A model generated the notes under the pieces. That model was given only the letters and a program-made list of their open reading frames with translations. It was not told the DNA's origin and did no database searches. A DNA stretch of 64,000 nt from Dolomedes plantarius. Lineage: Eukaryota; Arthropoda; Arachnida; Araneae; Dolomedidae. Of the stretch, positions 10,486 to 21,849 are shown piece by piece (the first letter of the stretch is position 1; each line of letters opens with the position of its first letter). Made by a program: the position numbers and the translations under genes. The stretch spans positions 184,495,281-184,559,280 of the forward strand of contig OU015496.1 of NCBI GenBank assembly GCA_907164885.2, written 5' to 3'.

Positions 10486-10840
10486 TGTTGTTGTTGTTTC
10501 TTATGTCCCCTGGCTGGAACGTGGCCCCCTGGCTGGAACCAGACCAGGTCTATATATGCTACAGGTTGAAGTGCGCGGCTCTAGTTTTGAATAGCACCAC
10601 AAGGGTCGGAGTCCGTCGTAGCTATTTGCCACCTCAGTTTTGACCGAGCAGCCCGTGGGGCGACATATGGAGGGATTGTACCGTCTCCCACCCTCACTGA
10701 CCTTCATAGAGGGACTTTCCGGTCTACGGATTTAACGTGCCCATATCCGACCTAGACACGGAGGTATTTAACGGCGCGCGCCGGGATTCGATCCTAGCAA
10801 CTTCAACACCGAAAGCCAGCACATTACCGCAACGTAGGAA
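10486..10840 (-). mobile_element. tRNA-derived SINE, copy 3 (divergent head)
   Basis: The 3' tail on the minus strand is a run of ACA/CAA units, preceded by the block CGGACTCCGACCCTTGTGGT that is also in the SINEs at 43932 and 61266. The 5' part differs and includes a B-box-like GGATCGAATCCC (rev. comp. near 10790). The 5' boundary is approximate and I see no clear target duplication. Confidence 0.6.
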
Positions 10841-11126
10841 CTCAATATGTAACAGGAAGAAAGATTCCCCAGACCAGTGAGCTTTAAGGATCCGGATCGA
10901 TTCCAGTACCTAAGGATTCATATCAAAAATAGTTTCATCCTGCTCCAGTATCGGTGCTCAACGACTGTGGTCTTCTAGATCAGTGTTTCCCAAACTATTT
11001 GACTGTGCGAACCCCTTTTGGGCGAGATTGTAACCTCGACCCTCCTCCTTCCCATTTCAGTAAAAAAATTTGCATTAAAGTGAAAAAAGTTCGATTAAAA
11101 AAATATGGTCAAAGTCGTGAATTCTA

Positions 11127-12346
11127 CACTGAAGTGCCACTGAATTAGGGATAGCAAAGCCTATGCAAATTGTGTAGCGCTGCGCATCATGTATGCGCAA
11201 GTGAGGGTGCTGTGGTAACTGCATATATAGCGCTTACTGTAGTTGTTCTGAATTAGTTGTTGGAATTGCCAGTATGGGTAAACTGCCTGATTTAGACGCC
11301 TTCGATCGCGGACAAATCGTAGGTGCGCGACGCATGGGCCATTCAATTTCCGAAATCGTCAGACACCTAGGATTTTCAAGGTCGACAGTGTCAAGAGTAT
11401 ACCAAGAATACATGGATAGTGGTAAAAAAACTAGCGATCGGGCAAACTGCACAGGACAATTAGCCTTGACAGTGCGTGGTGAGAGACGGCTCAGGCGTAT
11501 TGTACGTAGCCATCGAAGCCAAATATTAGCTCAAATTACCACCCAGTTTAATGACGGTGCCAGTCGTACAGTCAGTAAACGGACTGTGCAACGCTCGCTT
11601 CCCCGTATGGGTTTCGGGAGCCGTCGACCTACGAGAGTACCATTGCTCTATACTCGCCATCGGGCTGCACGTCTTGCCTGGGCAAGAGAGCACAGAGACT
11701 GGAGTGTAGAGGACTGGAAACGAGTAGCATGGAGTGATGAGTCTCGATTCCGACTACTTAACGCCGACGGGAGGCTGAGAATATGGCGTCAGGCTCATGA
11801 AGCCATGGATCCTGCATGCCTGGCTGGAACTGTACAAGGGTATGGTGGCTCAACCATGGTCTGGGGTGTTTTATCGTGGCACTGTTTGGGATCTTTGGTG
11901 CGTGTACCAACCTCCCTCAATGCAATTCGGTACGTAGAGTTGCTGGGTGATCACCTCCATCCGTTTATGCTGTTCTGTTATCCGCACGGTAATGGAGTTT
12001 TCCAGCAAGACAACTGTACCTCTCACAAGTCCCGGTTGGCTACTGGCTGGTTGGATAAGCATTTCTCTGACTTCTCTGTCATGAATTGGCCACCTAGAAG
12101 CCCAGACTTAAATCCTATTGAGCATCTTTGGGATGTTTTGGAACAAGGCGTGAAAGGCCATCACACAGCACCAAAGAACCTTACTGAATTATGGACAGCT
12201 TTAGCCAATATTTGGCAAGCCATTCCCGTGGAACGTTTCCAGAAACTTGTTGAATCTATGCCTCGTCGTGTGGCAGCCGTTATCAAGGCCAGAGGAGGCC
12301 CAACTCGTTACTAGGTAGGTATCCCTAATTCAGTGGCACTTCAGTG
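11127..12346 (+). mobile_element. Tc1/mariner element, intact (DD36E)
   Basis: 1,220 bp with perfect 27-bp terminal inverted repeats (11127-11153, 12320-12346; start CACTGAAGTGCCACTGAATT) and TA on both sides (11125-11126, 12347-12348). One uninterrupted transposase fills it. Perfect ends, full frame and exact target duplication suggest a recent and possibly autonomous copy. Confidence 0.95.
11274..12314 (+). CDS. Tc1-like transposase, DD36E
   Basis: 346 residues, the usual length for Tc1 transposases; the ATG at 11274 is the first in frame inside the element. Function is cut-and-paste transposition in the nucleus through binding of the inverted repeats. Residues about 15-45 form the first paired-like helix-turn-helix (GHSISEIVRHLGFSRSTVSR). 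A second helix-turn-helix follows, with a basic GSRRPTR linker at about 115. The catalytic region has D in WSDESRF, D in FQQDN and E in SPDLNPIEHLW. I count 36 residues between the second D and the E, against 34 in classical Tc1. This spacing is that of the DD36E (Incomer) family. No frameshift or stop is present and all three catalytic residues are kept. Confidence 0.95.
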   Translation: MGKLPDLDAFDRGQIVGARRMGHSISEIVRHLGFSRSTVSRVYQEYMDSGKKTSDRANCTGQLALTVRGERRLRRIVRSHRSQILAQITTQFNDGASRTVSKRTVQRSLPRMGFGSRRPTRVPLLYTRHRAARLAWAREHRDWSVEDWKRVAWSDESRFRLLNADGRLRIWRQAHEAMDPACLAGTVQGYGGSTMVWGVLSWHCLGSLVRVPTSLNAIRYVELLGDHLHPFMLFCYPHGNGVFQQDNCTSHKSRLATGWLDKHFSDFSVMNWPPRSPDLNPIEHLWDVLEQGVKGHHTAPKNLTELWTALANIWQAIPVERFQKLVESMPRRVAAVIKARGGPTRY

Positions 12347-12559
12347 TATTAAAGGTCTAAGAAATTCGACTGTTCCGAAACATTTATGATTCACTTCACC
12401 GAAATCTCCTTTATCATACAAATGTCAGGTGGCTCTCCTGGGAAATGTAATGACGAGAGTTCTGGAAATCAAATCGGAATTGCTAATCTACTTGCAAGTT
12501 GCAAAATCTTAGTATGCTGACTTATTTTGTGACTCCTGTTTGGTTATTGAAATTAGCCT

Positions 12560-13060
12560 ATCTAGCTGATATTTTTGAACCTCTTAATATTCTAAAAAAG
12601 AGTTTTCAAGGACGAGATGATAACATCCTACAGCCTTAGATGAATCAATGGATTCATAAAAAATATGATCAACATTTCTAGAAAAAAAAAAGATGTTTGA
12701 ATAGTTCCCTTCCATTCAAATGACTTTTTAAGAAATTTCGATTAATCAAACAGCAGACATTGGTCCTCACATTCTTAGCATGGTTACTGGCTTTCAAAGA
12801 TTAAGAGAGCAACTGTTGGATTTACTTTCCAAAAGTATCTTCAGCTGGCAATGGGAAAAGATAAATACTAAATCCTTTTCTTGATATGTTGGTAGAACTC
12901 GCTAATCTCAGTACAAAGATGAAAGAAAAACTTACGGAATTTTTTCGCTGATGGAGTGCTCAAAATGGAAATTCAATCGCAAAGGCTGGACACCTGGGTG
13001 CAGAGAATTGGAGAACACCCAGTGTTTGCAAGAGGAGCCTTGAAGTTTATAGTGTAACTT
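12560..13060 (+). pseudogene. hAT transposase remnant (ZBED5-like)
   Basis: Short frame pieces in the right arm of the hAT element resemble ZBED5/FAM200-type hAT proteins, which are domesticated or active hAT transposases. The clearest is at about 12567-12630. Frames change repeatedly and there are many stops; no BED finger or catalytic triad can be followed. Confidence 0.55.
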
Positions 13061-13351
13061 GCTACATTCTACTTGTGTGAGCTAACATTATCCTCAATGA
13101 TTAGTATAAAATAGAAAATAGATATAAAAAAACTAGAAAAAGACTTGTATATTTGAGTTTCAAATACGGAACCACGATTTGAAAATTGGTGAAAGAAAAA
13201 CAAGGCCATTCCTCTTATTGATAAATAATTGTAAATGTCTTAGTTTCTAGTTAGATTGCAAAATAAATTATTAAATTTAATTGGTTTGCCTTATAACTCT
13301 CGCGATACCCCTGGAATAGCTTCGTGCACTTTGAAAACCACTGTTCTAGAT

Positions 13352-14431
13352 CATTGTGTGTGCGTGAGTGGTAGTCAGTTCAGAGGTACTAAGAGTCCCC
13401 AGTAATTGACTAGGGAAAGGAACAGGAAAGGAGAACAATCCGCGCAATTGTGCAGATATTCAACAAGTGTTATTTACTTGCAAAGCAAATTAAGTCTCCT
13501 CAATTTGTATCAAGTCCCCATCTCTCACTCTCCAGATCGGCGCCCGCGAGCCGCTGAGCCCCGCATTCACACTTTTTTCAAGCTATCCGAAACTTACACA
13601 CACTCCACGCACAATCCCTCCTCACAGCATTACTTATTCATTGTTGCAGCAGCGGAATCTATCTCCAGTGAGAGGCGAAAAAAATAAAATCTCGAGACAC
13701 CCTCGGCACACACTGAGAGCGTCCAATTATAAGCGGCCAGAAGGAAAGGAAGAAGAAAAAAAAACCGAATTTAATGGGAGAGCACTTTTTTAAGTATTAC
13801 CAGCCGCTGGGAGCTTGACGTTGCGAGAAAGACGGATTACCACGTCTCTGGAATGTTCAGAGACAGTCAACTACACTTGATAGTGACAAAAACACCACGC
13901 GTGCCCTTGAAGAATTGGATATGATGAAATTAGATTCACGTAGTCTCCTGCTATTTTATTTTAAGACCGGCTGATTAGCGTCCACTTCATGAAGAGGTTC
14001 TTGAAACCAGTTCGAGCTTCCAGTAAATAAATGCCCGAGGTTACCGGAGACCACCGATTAAACAAAACTTTGAAGATTTTTTCTATACTTTTTTTCCATC
14101 GATTTTGAAAAGGAAGCATAATTTACAGCTGTCCCTCAGAGAACACGATTACTTATCCGACCTCTGATTACGGGGTTACGTTATAATCCGAAAAAGTTCC
14201 TGGTATCACAATAAATCCAGGAGGATTTAAAAATTTTAAGAAAAGTTCTGTATAACACATACATAGAAATTTGATACACCTCATTGATAACAATATTAAA
14301 CTATTCTCTTTTTTAACAATATTAAACTATTCTCCTCAAACATTTTTGCGACTTAAATCGACAAGTAAGTAGCTTGATCTAGACAGATTTCGAGTTAAAG
14401 TTTTGACAGAAGGTTCCTTAAGGCTACGGTG
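13352..14431. other. Non-coding DNA, locally GC-richer
   Basis: A mixed-composition stretch around 13400-13900 with a 93-codon open frame (13406-13687) that I cannot assign and that looks low in complexity. No splice-bounded exon is supported. Confidence 0.4.
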
Positions 14432-14433
14432 TA

Positions 14434-14830
14434 CTAACTCTATTGGATTCGCTCACCTCAATATTAACCTATGGAGAAAATGTGTTTACTATTTACAGCT
14501 ACATAAAATCTGATAATCCAATAAAAATGGTACTTTTAGATAGCCTGAATTTTTCTGCACCTTGCAGCAGGATTCCTTTTATAAATTTCATCCACCGAAG
14601 TAATTTATGAGCCTTTAAAACACACTATACCAAATTCCCCCCCCCCTCTGAATAATTTAAGTTAAAAAATATTATTAACATTTCTTTTAAACGAAAAACG
14701 CCCCTAAGTGTAAAATTTTTTTCGCTATTATGGAGTACAATATTTCAAAAACTTTCAATCCAAGTCGGCAATCCTTGGACACATTTTCTCCATAGGTTAA
14801 CAGGGAGGTGAGCGAATCCAATAGAGTTAG
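14434..14830. mobile_element. TA-flanked foldback MITE
   Basis: 397 bp with inverted arms of about 55 bp beginning CTAACTCTATTGGATTCGCT; TA lies on both sides (14432-14433, 14831-14832). The arms differ at only a few positions. A C tract (about 14637-14646) lies in the unique centre. A Tc1/mariner-mobilised MITE is the likeliest identity; no coding. Confidence 0.75.
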
Positions 14831-14832
14831 TA

Positions 14833-16989
14833 TACAGAAGCATTAAACATCTACAAAATTATTTTAACCAGAGTCGCCAAGTCAATATAAGGACAAAAGT
14901 TTTGTTCCAAATTATTCGAAATCGAAGCTATTGTCAGATAACAGAAAAAAAACTAACAAAATAACCTTTTTTATGTCCCGGGTCAAATCTAAGCCCACTT
15001 GACTAACGTAGTCCCAAGTTGAGCAGCGGAAGTTTGCTCAAGAAAGGATAATTTATTCTTATCCAATACACACAGCACCAAATTGTAAGATTTATAGAGA
15101 AGAGAAGAAATTTTAGTTTTCACTGAATGATTTAAAAGTGAGTAGTGTATTTATTGTTCACTTTTTTAAATATAAGTTGCTGCTTGCCATTCTGATCACT
15201 CAAATTTAGAAATTTTTTTTCAAAGAAAAAATAAGAGTAATATTTACCAAAAATTCCTTTCACTGTCAAAAAACAAGTGTTTTCGTAAATACATTCTTTT
15301 CTAGGCAAAAGTACACATTTTACTTCTTTACTTGTTTACATGTGTGCAGTTTGATATTAAAATGTGGACAAATCCATTTTGACCTCTTAAATTTGCATGC
15401 ACTTTTTAATGCATACGTATATTATTTTCCACACTTCTATAGAGGTATTATAAAGTCAGTAATAAACTTTATTTATCTTTCTCAGATGGTACAGTCTACG
15501 GATAAGATGAAGCCTCAAAAATTTTTTTCTACTTGATGGTTAAAAAATGAGCTAAGGCAGGCATGGTTATATCGTGGTAGCCGTTACCATCACTCCAAAG
15601 ATGTTTGCGTCGAGCTATCACTATTTATTGGGCAATCATTATTTATTGCTTATATTAATCGCATTCCTCTGTTCAGGTCATATTGAGAAAATGATATTTC
15701 TAAAAACTTTTACTACCAATCAAAACTCTTTTGCGTCAGTTTTGGTCGCCAAGTCGTTAAAATGTTGCATAGAGTTGTTCCTTCAGTTAAACGAAATTAT
15801 TACAGCTAAAGTCTTGTTACTTGGAAACAGATACTATGGAGAAACGCAAACTTGAGAAAGACAAAAACTCAGAATCCGTCATGGACAATAAATGACAAAG
15901 CATCTTCGTTATTAGTAAAGAAACAAATCATAACTGCAGCAATGAGTCTCCACTTCTTGCAGTATTAATCATCTTCCTATTTATTATTACGAGAGTAGTT
16001 AAATGCAAACGAGCTATTCGTTATATTTTTTTAATAAATAAATAAATTAAGGAAGAATTTGATAAGGGCGCTTAAAACAATTTCCTCCAAAAATTTTCTT
16101 TTTGAAATTTAGTAGGCACTGTATGATAATTTCTATTTATGTATCAATAGCTTTAATGTTGAGCATGCAGTACATGGTACAAATACGCACTTCATAAAGA
16201 TTAAAATAAGAATGACATCGAACTAAACTCACGAAATTTTCTGTTCATATAATTAGGTACCATTCTCAGAAGGAAAGAATATTTCCTTACACATAAAACC
16301 GCTAATACACTAAATAAAATGAAGAAATATTTGGAATACGGTATAATAATACACATTTTGAAAACAATTCAATATGAAGGAAGCGTGAATCACATGTTTG
16401 CGTAACAAACTCAGCAGTAAGAACTACGGAAATGAGTGAATTCGAACTAACTCAGTGATGTTCTTAGAGGACATTCATTTTAAGTTTTGTATGAGTACGT
16501 TTTCTTTTTATGAAATACAGAATTTTTTGAGAATTCCTTTTTTTTTTCCGTTTATGTGTCGGAGGATATAATTATTTTGCGAGCAAAGTCTGTGAGACTC
16601 TCACGTAGTCTGAAAACAGACTCAATCCTAACTTAGTGAAATCCAGTACAGATGTAACTTTTTGTTAAAGGAATCGGGCAGACTGTTAGATAGACAATGG
16701 TACGGTGCCCACTTCCCTAAGTGGAAGAAGGGTCATTCGTTAGGAATAGACCATCTGAGCACAAAGAGCCAATGCAAGGTCCGGGGTGTCGGGCTGACAA
16801 AAAGGAAACGCAGGCCTGGTGGTGACCAGATGACGAACCCCCTGTGAGGGGATTGCATCAGACACATGAGACCATGCAACATTCGAGAACGAAGTAAAAA
16901 GTATAAATGAAGAAAAGACGATTAGACGGGGCATTTTTTAGACTGAACGATGATGAGATACTGAGGTACTGGAGAGCGGAGGGAATAGA
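14833..16989. other. Non-coding DNA, no element recognised
   Basis: AT-rich. Short frames at 15342-15536, 15574-15855 and 16662-16847 have no recognisable motif. 16640-16900 has higher GC and may be an old repeat, but I cannot name it. Confidence 0.4.
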
Positions 16990-16997
16990 GACTAGAC

Positions 16998-17268
16998 CAG
17001 GGCCGCCCAGAGACTTTACGGGGCCTGGGACAAACTTCTGTTGGGGGCCCCAAGAAATCTGATTAATCGAATAATTTTTTTTTTATTTTTGGGGGGAACC
17101 CTTTTTTCAGGAGATTATTTTGAATTTTGAAGTACGGTACAAGATTCAGAATTTTCTTTCGGAGGAAATCTAATAAATATATTTTTTTTAATTTTTGAGG
17201 CCCCTCCGGCAGTTGGGGGCCTGGGGCAAAGTGCCCCAGTTGCCCCCCCCCCCTTCTGGGCGGCCCTG
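16998..17268. mobile_element. hAT MITE (CAGGGCCGCCCAGA ends)
   Basis: 271 bp with 14-bp perfect inverted ends CAGGGCCGCCCAGA and an exact 8-bp target duplication GACTAGAC (16990-16997, 17269-17276). It is G/C-tract rich near the ends and T-rich inside. No coding. The GGGGCC-type block resembles 37726-37843. Confidence 0.85.
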
Positions 17269-17545
17269 GACTAGACGTGAAGTCTGGTTTGAACTGTGAT
17301 TATGAACCCCTCTCTCATGAATGTTATGAGCGTTTTTCGGAACAAACTTATGTACATTATTATTAGTCTAGATATTGATTTTATATTAAACAAGATGTAA
17401 ATAGAAATGTATTAGTGTCTACATTAATATTACGAGTTACTTATACCAACGAATCCACGGCCATCCGGTTTACAAAGTTGGTAGATTTCTTCAAAATCTT
17501 GCTGTGGTGTTTTCATGATGCTTTTAATGTCCTGATTATGATGCA

Positions 17546-17717
17546 CAGTGAAACTTCTCTATGGGGGCCGTTAATATTTCAAAAAAAAAAATAGCCGTTT
17601 TCAGAGGTGGTCGTCGAAAAGAGGTTTCTTCCATAACAGTGGCTGTATGGAGTCTTTAATAGATTCTGAAAGAAATATGGCCGTTTAGTGGGGTGGCCGG
17701 CTAAAGAAGTTTCACTG
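17546..17717. mobile_element. pogo/Tigger-like MITE
   Basis: 172 bp bounded by CAGTGAAACTTCT and its reverse complement. CA lies on both sides, possibly a changed TA duplication. The end sequence is of the pogo type (CAGTG-AAC-TC); no coding. Confidence 0.55.
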
Positions 17718-19138
17718 CATTAAGGAGTCCTTTACAGTATTAAGTCCTTTCGCAGATATTTCCACTTGGACTTTATCACTATTCGCCTTTAAGCCCTGCA
17801 GAACAGCAACAATACAAATGACTTTCATTCGTTGATAATTCCTCTATGATACTCGATTTTAAGCGACCGTCAAAGTTCACACAACTTTCCATCAAAAATA
17901 ACTTAATGGAGAAAATGGAAGTGGTGCAGTCAAATCGCATTGTTGTTCATCTTTGATTGCTTAAAATACAAGTAATTGTTTGTACGCACTTCTTTCCATT
18001 CTCCGAAACGTAAAACGGAAAGAGAGAGAGAGAGAGAAAAACATAAAAATTGATGAGAAAGGTACAGCGAGGAGGAATGCTGTTGCCTCACTTCTGAACC
18101 CTTTCTCGGATAATTGCTTTTATAAAGATCATTTTCTTAGAAAGAAAGACCACATGTGTTTGTAGAGAAGATGATAGTAGAAGAAAGGAAGTCACTTTCT
18201 TACATAATTTTTTCGTCTCGAGATAGAAACGTTTCCAAATTGTTTAGAAGAGTTTCCATTTTCTAAAATTACTAACTTTTATCTTCTTTCTATGCACATG
18301 CAATCGCACCACTTAGGAGGAGAGGAAAAACAAACCTGCATACTATATAACAATTTTACTATATATTTACCGCACAAAAATAACATTTTCCTGTATATTT
18401 ACCGTATAACAATCACAAAAAAAAATATTCAGCGCGAAATTACACATAGCAACAATACAAATGACCTGTACTTAGTTTTTCTCTGGTGTTCCTTTTTTAA
18501 CATCCCATAAAATTCATTTATCTGTCTCTCAATGAAGATAAACGTAGTGAAGAATTTCGATGAAGATAACGTAGGAAAAAGTGCTGAAGAAAAAGTGGGG
18601 TTCAATCGAATTGCACCGTTGCTTAGAAACTGTAACTTAATTTTTAAGATAAGTTATGCTTTTGCATCTAGTACTTGGGGCTACTTCGTGAGTTAAAATT
18701 CCATTTTTACCTTCTTATTTCAATAGTTGGATCTAGAAATTTTTACTTGAATATTTTTTTTTTCACCGAATCATTATTACACTGAAAGATTTACCATTGT
18801 TTTTATTTATTCGTTTTGAACTAGCTTAAATTACACAGCACGCCCGGCTTATTATATTTAAAACATCTACACTGGAGTATTTAGTAGAAGATAGGGATGG
18901 TAACTTGTCCAATCGATTTTTGTACTGAAAGAGACCGCAGCATACTGGACTTTAAGTATATTTAAAAAAAAACCTCAATGTCATTCGCCAAATGTATTTC
19001 CTTTATATGTACTTTATAACAAACTAAACGCAAAATTTAGATTTCGATAGTGAATTTACACAAACTTTTTCAAAAACAAGTGTTTATTCTGTTTTCCTTT
19101 ACAAACTTTTATTGTTCATTCGAATACTTTCTGTTCAT
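17718..19138. other. Non-coding DNA with GA microsatellite
   Basis: (GA)n at about 18018-18037; otherwise AT-rich with small unassigned frames. No gene supported. Confidence 0.4.
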
Positions 19139-19290
19139 AAGATTGATTGGTTGAAAGCGCTACCGTAATTTTTTCATTACACGAAAGCATGGACCTACTG
19201 CTTAAAGCCGATTCCGAAAGGCCACAAACATCCATTCCAAGAGCCTGATACCGTATTCCAGCGCCCTAGCCATTCGTTTATCGCTCGGTA
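19139..19290 (-). mobile_element. SINE type II fragment
   Basis: Matches the SINE at 20935-21076 over CTACTGCTTAAAGCCGATTC and the tRNA-like GCGCCCTAGCCATTCG block, but the B-box part is missing between them. Decayed copy, minus strand. Confidence 0.6.
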
Positions 19291-20934
19291 TTATAAAGCA
19301 TAACTTAATTTTTTCACATTCCAAGTTCAATTAATTTCCTACTTTTGGTCGAAACGTGTTATGAAAGAAGAAAAACGCAAATATTCAATTCAAACGCAAA
19401 TATTCATCGGATTTTTATAAAATGCTAACAAACTTTACCTACTAAGAAACAACTAATTTACTGAGGCTTGAAAGCGTTCGAAATAAGATAAGATAATACA
19501 CAATCAAAACCAAAAATGTTGAAGATAGTAGTAATAGGAGTATAGAGCTTTGGCTGAACATATAAAATCTGAATGAGAGAGAAATCGACCGAAAGAACTA
19601 TCAGTTATCAACCTGTTGACTATGGCTGAAATATTTAAAATATTTCTAAGTAAATAAAATTGAAATTCACCAGAAGTCAAGTCATCTGTTGACTTTAATA
19701 AACTAAGACTTTTCTAGTGTGGGAGGTAACGTTGAGGAGACAGTTAATATTGGGTTATATTAGTTAAAAAGGAATTCCATTCTAATGCAGCCTATCCTTT
19801 CTCTAGGGTCATAGAGAGCAAATAAGTAAAAATTTGTACTGATCGCATAAGTCAGAAAGCAGACGGACTCAACTGCTGTAAATACATCGGTCAAAGAGTA
19901 AGGCAATATGTGACTAAAAATACACGAATCTTTCCCATACTGGATTATCTCGAGGTAATATAAAACCTCAGTAAATGATGAACAACGTTTAATTCTGGAA
20001 ATAACAATGAAGTAAACGTGATGAAAACTATCTCCACTCGTTTCAAAACCTCGTCTGCGTTCGTTGGGGTTATTAACATCGATGCAAGGAGACCAGCAAT
20101 GAACACTAGAGTGTTTCAAATTGACAACAAAAATAGTACACAGTTCTTATACAGTTTTTATTTACGTTGACGCCCACTGCACGTTCTTATCATTTTATTT
20201 CCTCCCTGGAATAATTATATATTTTCTATCTATCTATAGTTACTTTACTATATTTTTATTAGCTCATTTCAGAAGTTTGCTGGTGCTGTCACGATTCTAA
20301 TTCGAATATGAGCTTAAAAAAAAAGGGGAGTGTCAGTCTGTGTTCAGTAACTAGTTATACGTTATCATGAAAGTTTTCAAACCAAGCAACATCAGCGGTT
20401 AGCAGGCAGGTATTGTTATTTTAAGTTCACCTACGTGTCATTAGTTCGAGAGTACGAACTAATGACTAGTACGTCTGAAATTTGGTCTAAATATGCCAAT
20501 AAAACAGTTTTTAGCTGTATCGCATGTTGAACTTTTTAATAAGTTCTATTAAGTTTGTAATAGAACTACACTATGTAGGACTATCCTGCACGAGGTCTGA
20601 GGTGGAAACCCAGAGGCTTAGAACGTAACTTTCACTAGTACATGAGAACTCAGTAAGAGTTTACAGGATTTCATCTTGTCTCTCAGGATTTTCAGGCTCA
20701 GTTGCTCAGAATATTTCGAATACCTCTAGTTTTACTCTAAATGTTCGAATGGCTTCTTTTAAAACCTTGTGAATTAAATAAAAAATAAATTTCAGCAAGT
20801 TTGAATTCATACCTTTACTCTAACAAAACACACACGTTTATGTCATATCCATAACATAATTTCATATCGATTATTGGGAAATCGTTTTGTTTGGAGTTAC
20901 GGTCATTTTTTTTTCATTTTTTTTTTGCTACACG
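19291..20934. other. Non-coding DNA
   Basis: No gene seen. A perfect 11-bp-stem hairpin with a 6-nt loop lies at 20438-20465 (TCATTAGTTCG arms). The open frame 19760-20119 on the minus strand is unassigned. Confidence 0.4.
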
Positions 20935-21076
20935 AGGGTTAATTAGACCGGAACCTACTGCTTAAAGCCGATTCCGAACGGCTACAAACATCCATGCCAA
21001 GAGTGGGACTCGAACCCACAGACTCTGGTACTGCCCTAAGCAAGCGCCCTAGCCATTCGACAATCGCACGGCCTAA
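20935..21076 (-). mobile_element. tRNA-derived SINE, type II
   Basis: On the minus strand it starts GGCCGTGCGATTGTCGAATGG and carries a perfect B box GGTTCGAGTCC in a tRNA-like 70-nt head. A body with GAATCGGCTTTAAGCAGTAG follows, and then an A-rich tail (T-rich on the plus strand, near 20910-20930). Related pieces lie at 19139-19290 and 56992-57130. The tRNA-like head is a polymerase III promoter, not a functional tRNA: cloverleaf pairing is poor. Confidence 0.7.
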
Positions 21077-21638
21077 GGAACATCGTAGAAATAGCATCAA
21101 TATTATTCATTCTTTCAATTTTTCTGATAATAACTCTATATAGATGCTCCCTGTTATCCAAAGATAACATGTTCTCAGAAAAACCTTCGTAAATCCGTGT
21201 AAAATTTCTCTCGGATAACGAAGACTGGTATAAATGGGAGTATTTTGTTAAAAGAGAAATGGCGTACAGAAAACTTAATGAAGAAATGTTAGGAAAATGC
21301 GCGACATATACCCATTTATACTGCCCTCCTAAGCATAAAAGACGTATCTCAATTTTTTCTCCCATTTTTACGGTTTTTCTTGCATACTAATGTTTGTGAG
21401 CTACCTGATATTATTCCTAAGCAAGAAGGCCGTACCTTATTTAGAAACAGTAGAAAATCATGAAAGAAATTAGACGTATCTAAAAAAACAACTTTTGAAG
21501 TCCTAAGGGAATTGGCCATATCTTAGTCTTTTTTTCTCAGAAAAAAATTGATTACTACAATCATCATCGATGAAGCTATGATATTTTCCATCAGAAATTC
21601 AACTTTCACGTTTTCATTTACGAAAATACAACGGTTAG
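21077..21638. other. Non-coding DNA
   Basis: AT-rich; a 109-codon minus frame (21036-21365) overlaps the SINE head and is not supported as a gene. Confidence 0.4.
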
Positions 21639-21849
21639 TAAACAGGAAATCCAACGTAAATAAAGCACAAATAGCAGTAAGGTACAATTTTGCATACGGC
21701 CGTTTCGAAGCTGCAAAGGAGCTTCTCCATGAGTGCAAACTTGCACGCAGCACAAATAGCACTCATGAAGAAGCTCCTTTGCAGCTTCGAAACGGCAAAA
21801 TTGCACCTTACTGCTATTTGTGCTTTATTTACGTTGGATTTCCTGTTTA
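21639..21849. repeat. Near-perfect 211-bp foldback
   Basis: Arms of about 90-97 bp (left from TAAACAGGAAATCCAACG) pair almost perfectly with the right arm; the left arm has one extra segment of about 7 bp and there are two mismatches. The centre is about 20 bp. TA flanks are possible (start TA-AACAGG, end CCTGTT-TA), so a Tc1-type MITE is one reading; a hairpin-RNA locus is another. Confidence 0.8.

Larger units (their letters stand above)
10981..13343 (+). mobile_element. Decayed hAT element, interrupted by Tc1
   Basis: Ends CAGTGTTTCCCAAACT and (reverse complement) CAGTGGTTTTCAAAGT, flanked by the perfect 8-bp repeat TTCTAGAT (10973-10980, 13344-13351). Without the Tc1 element at 11127-12346 it is about 1.14 kb. 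The right part keeps broken pieces of a transposase, such as a frame reading IFEPLNILKKSFQGRDDNIL near 12570, which matches the helical region of ZBED5-like hAT transposases. Many frame breaks show it is dead. Confidence 0.85.

Noticed and set aside
21004..21072. Possible tRNA gene (good B box)
   Set aside because: The cloverleaf pairs poorly, a SINE body and A-rich tail follow, and related degenerate copies occur elsewhere.
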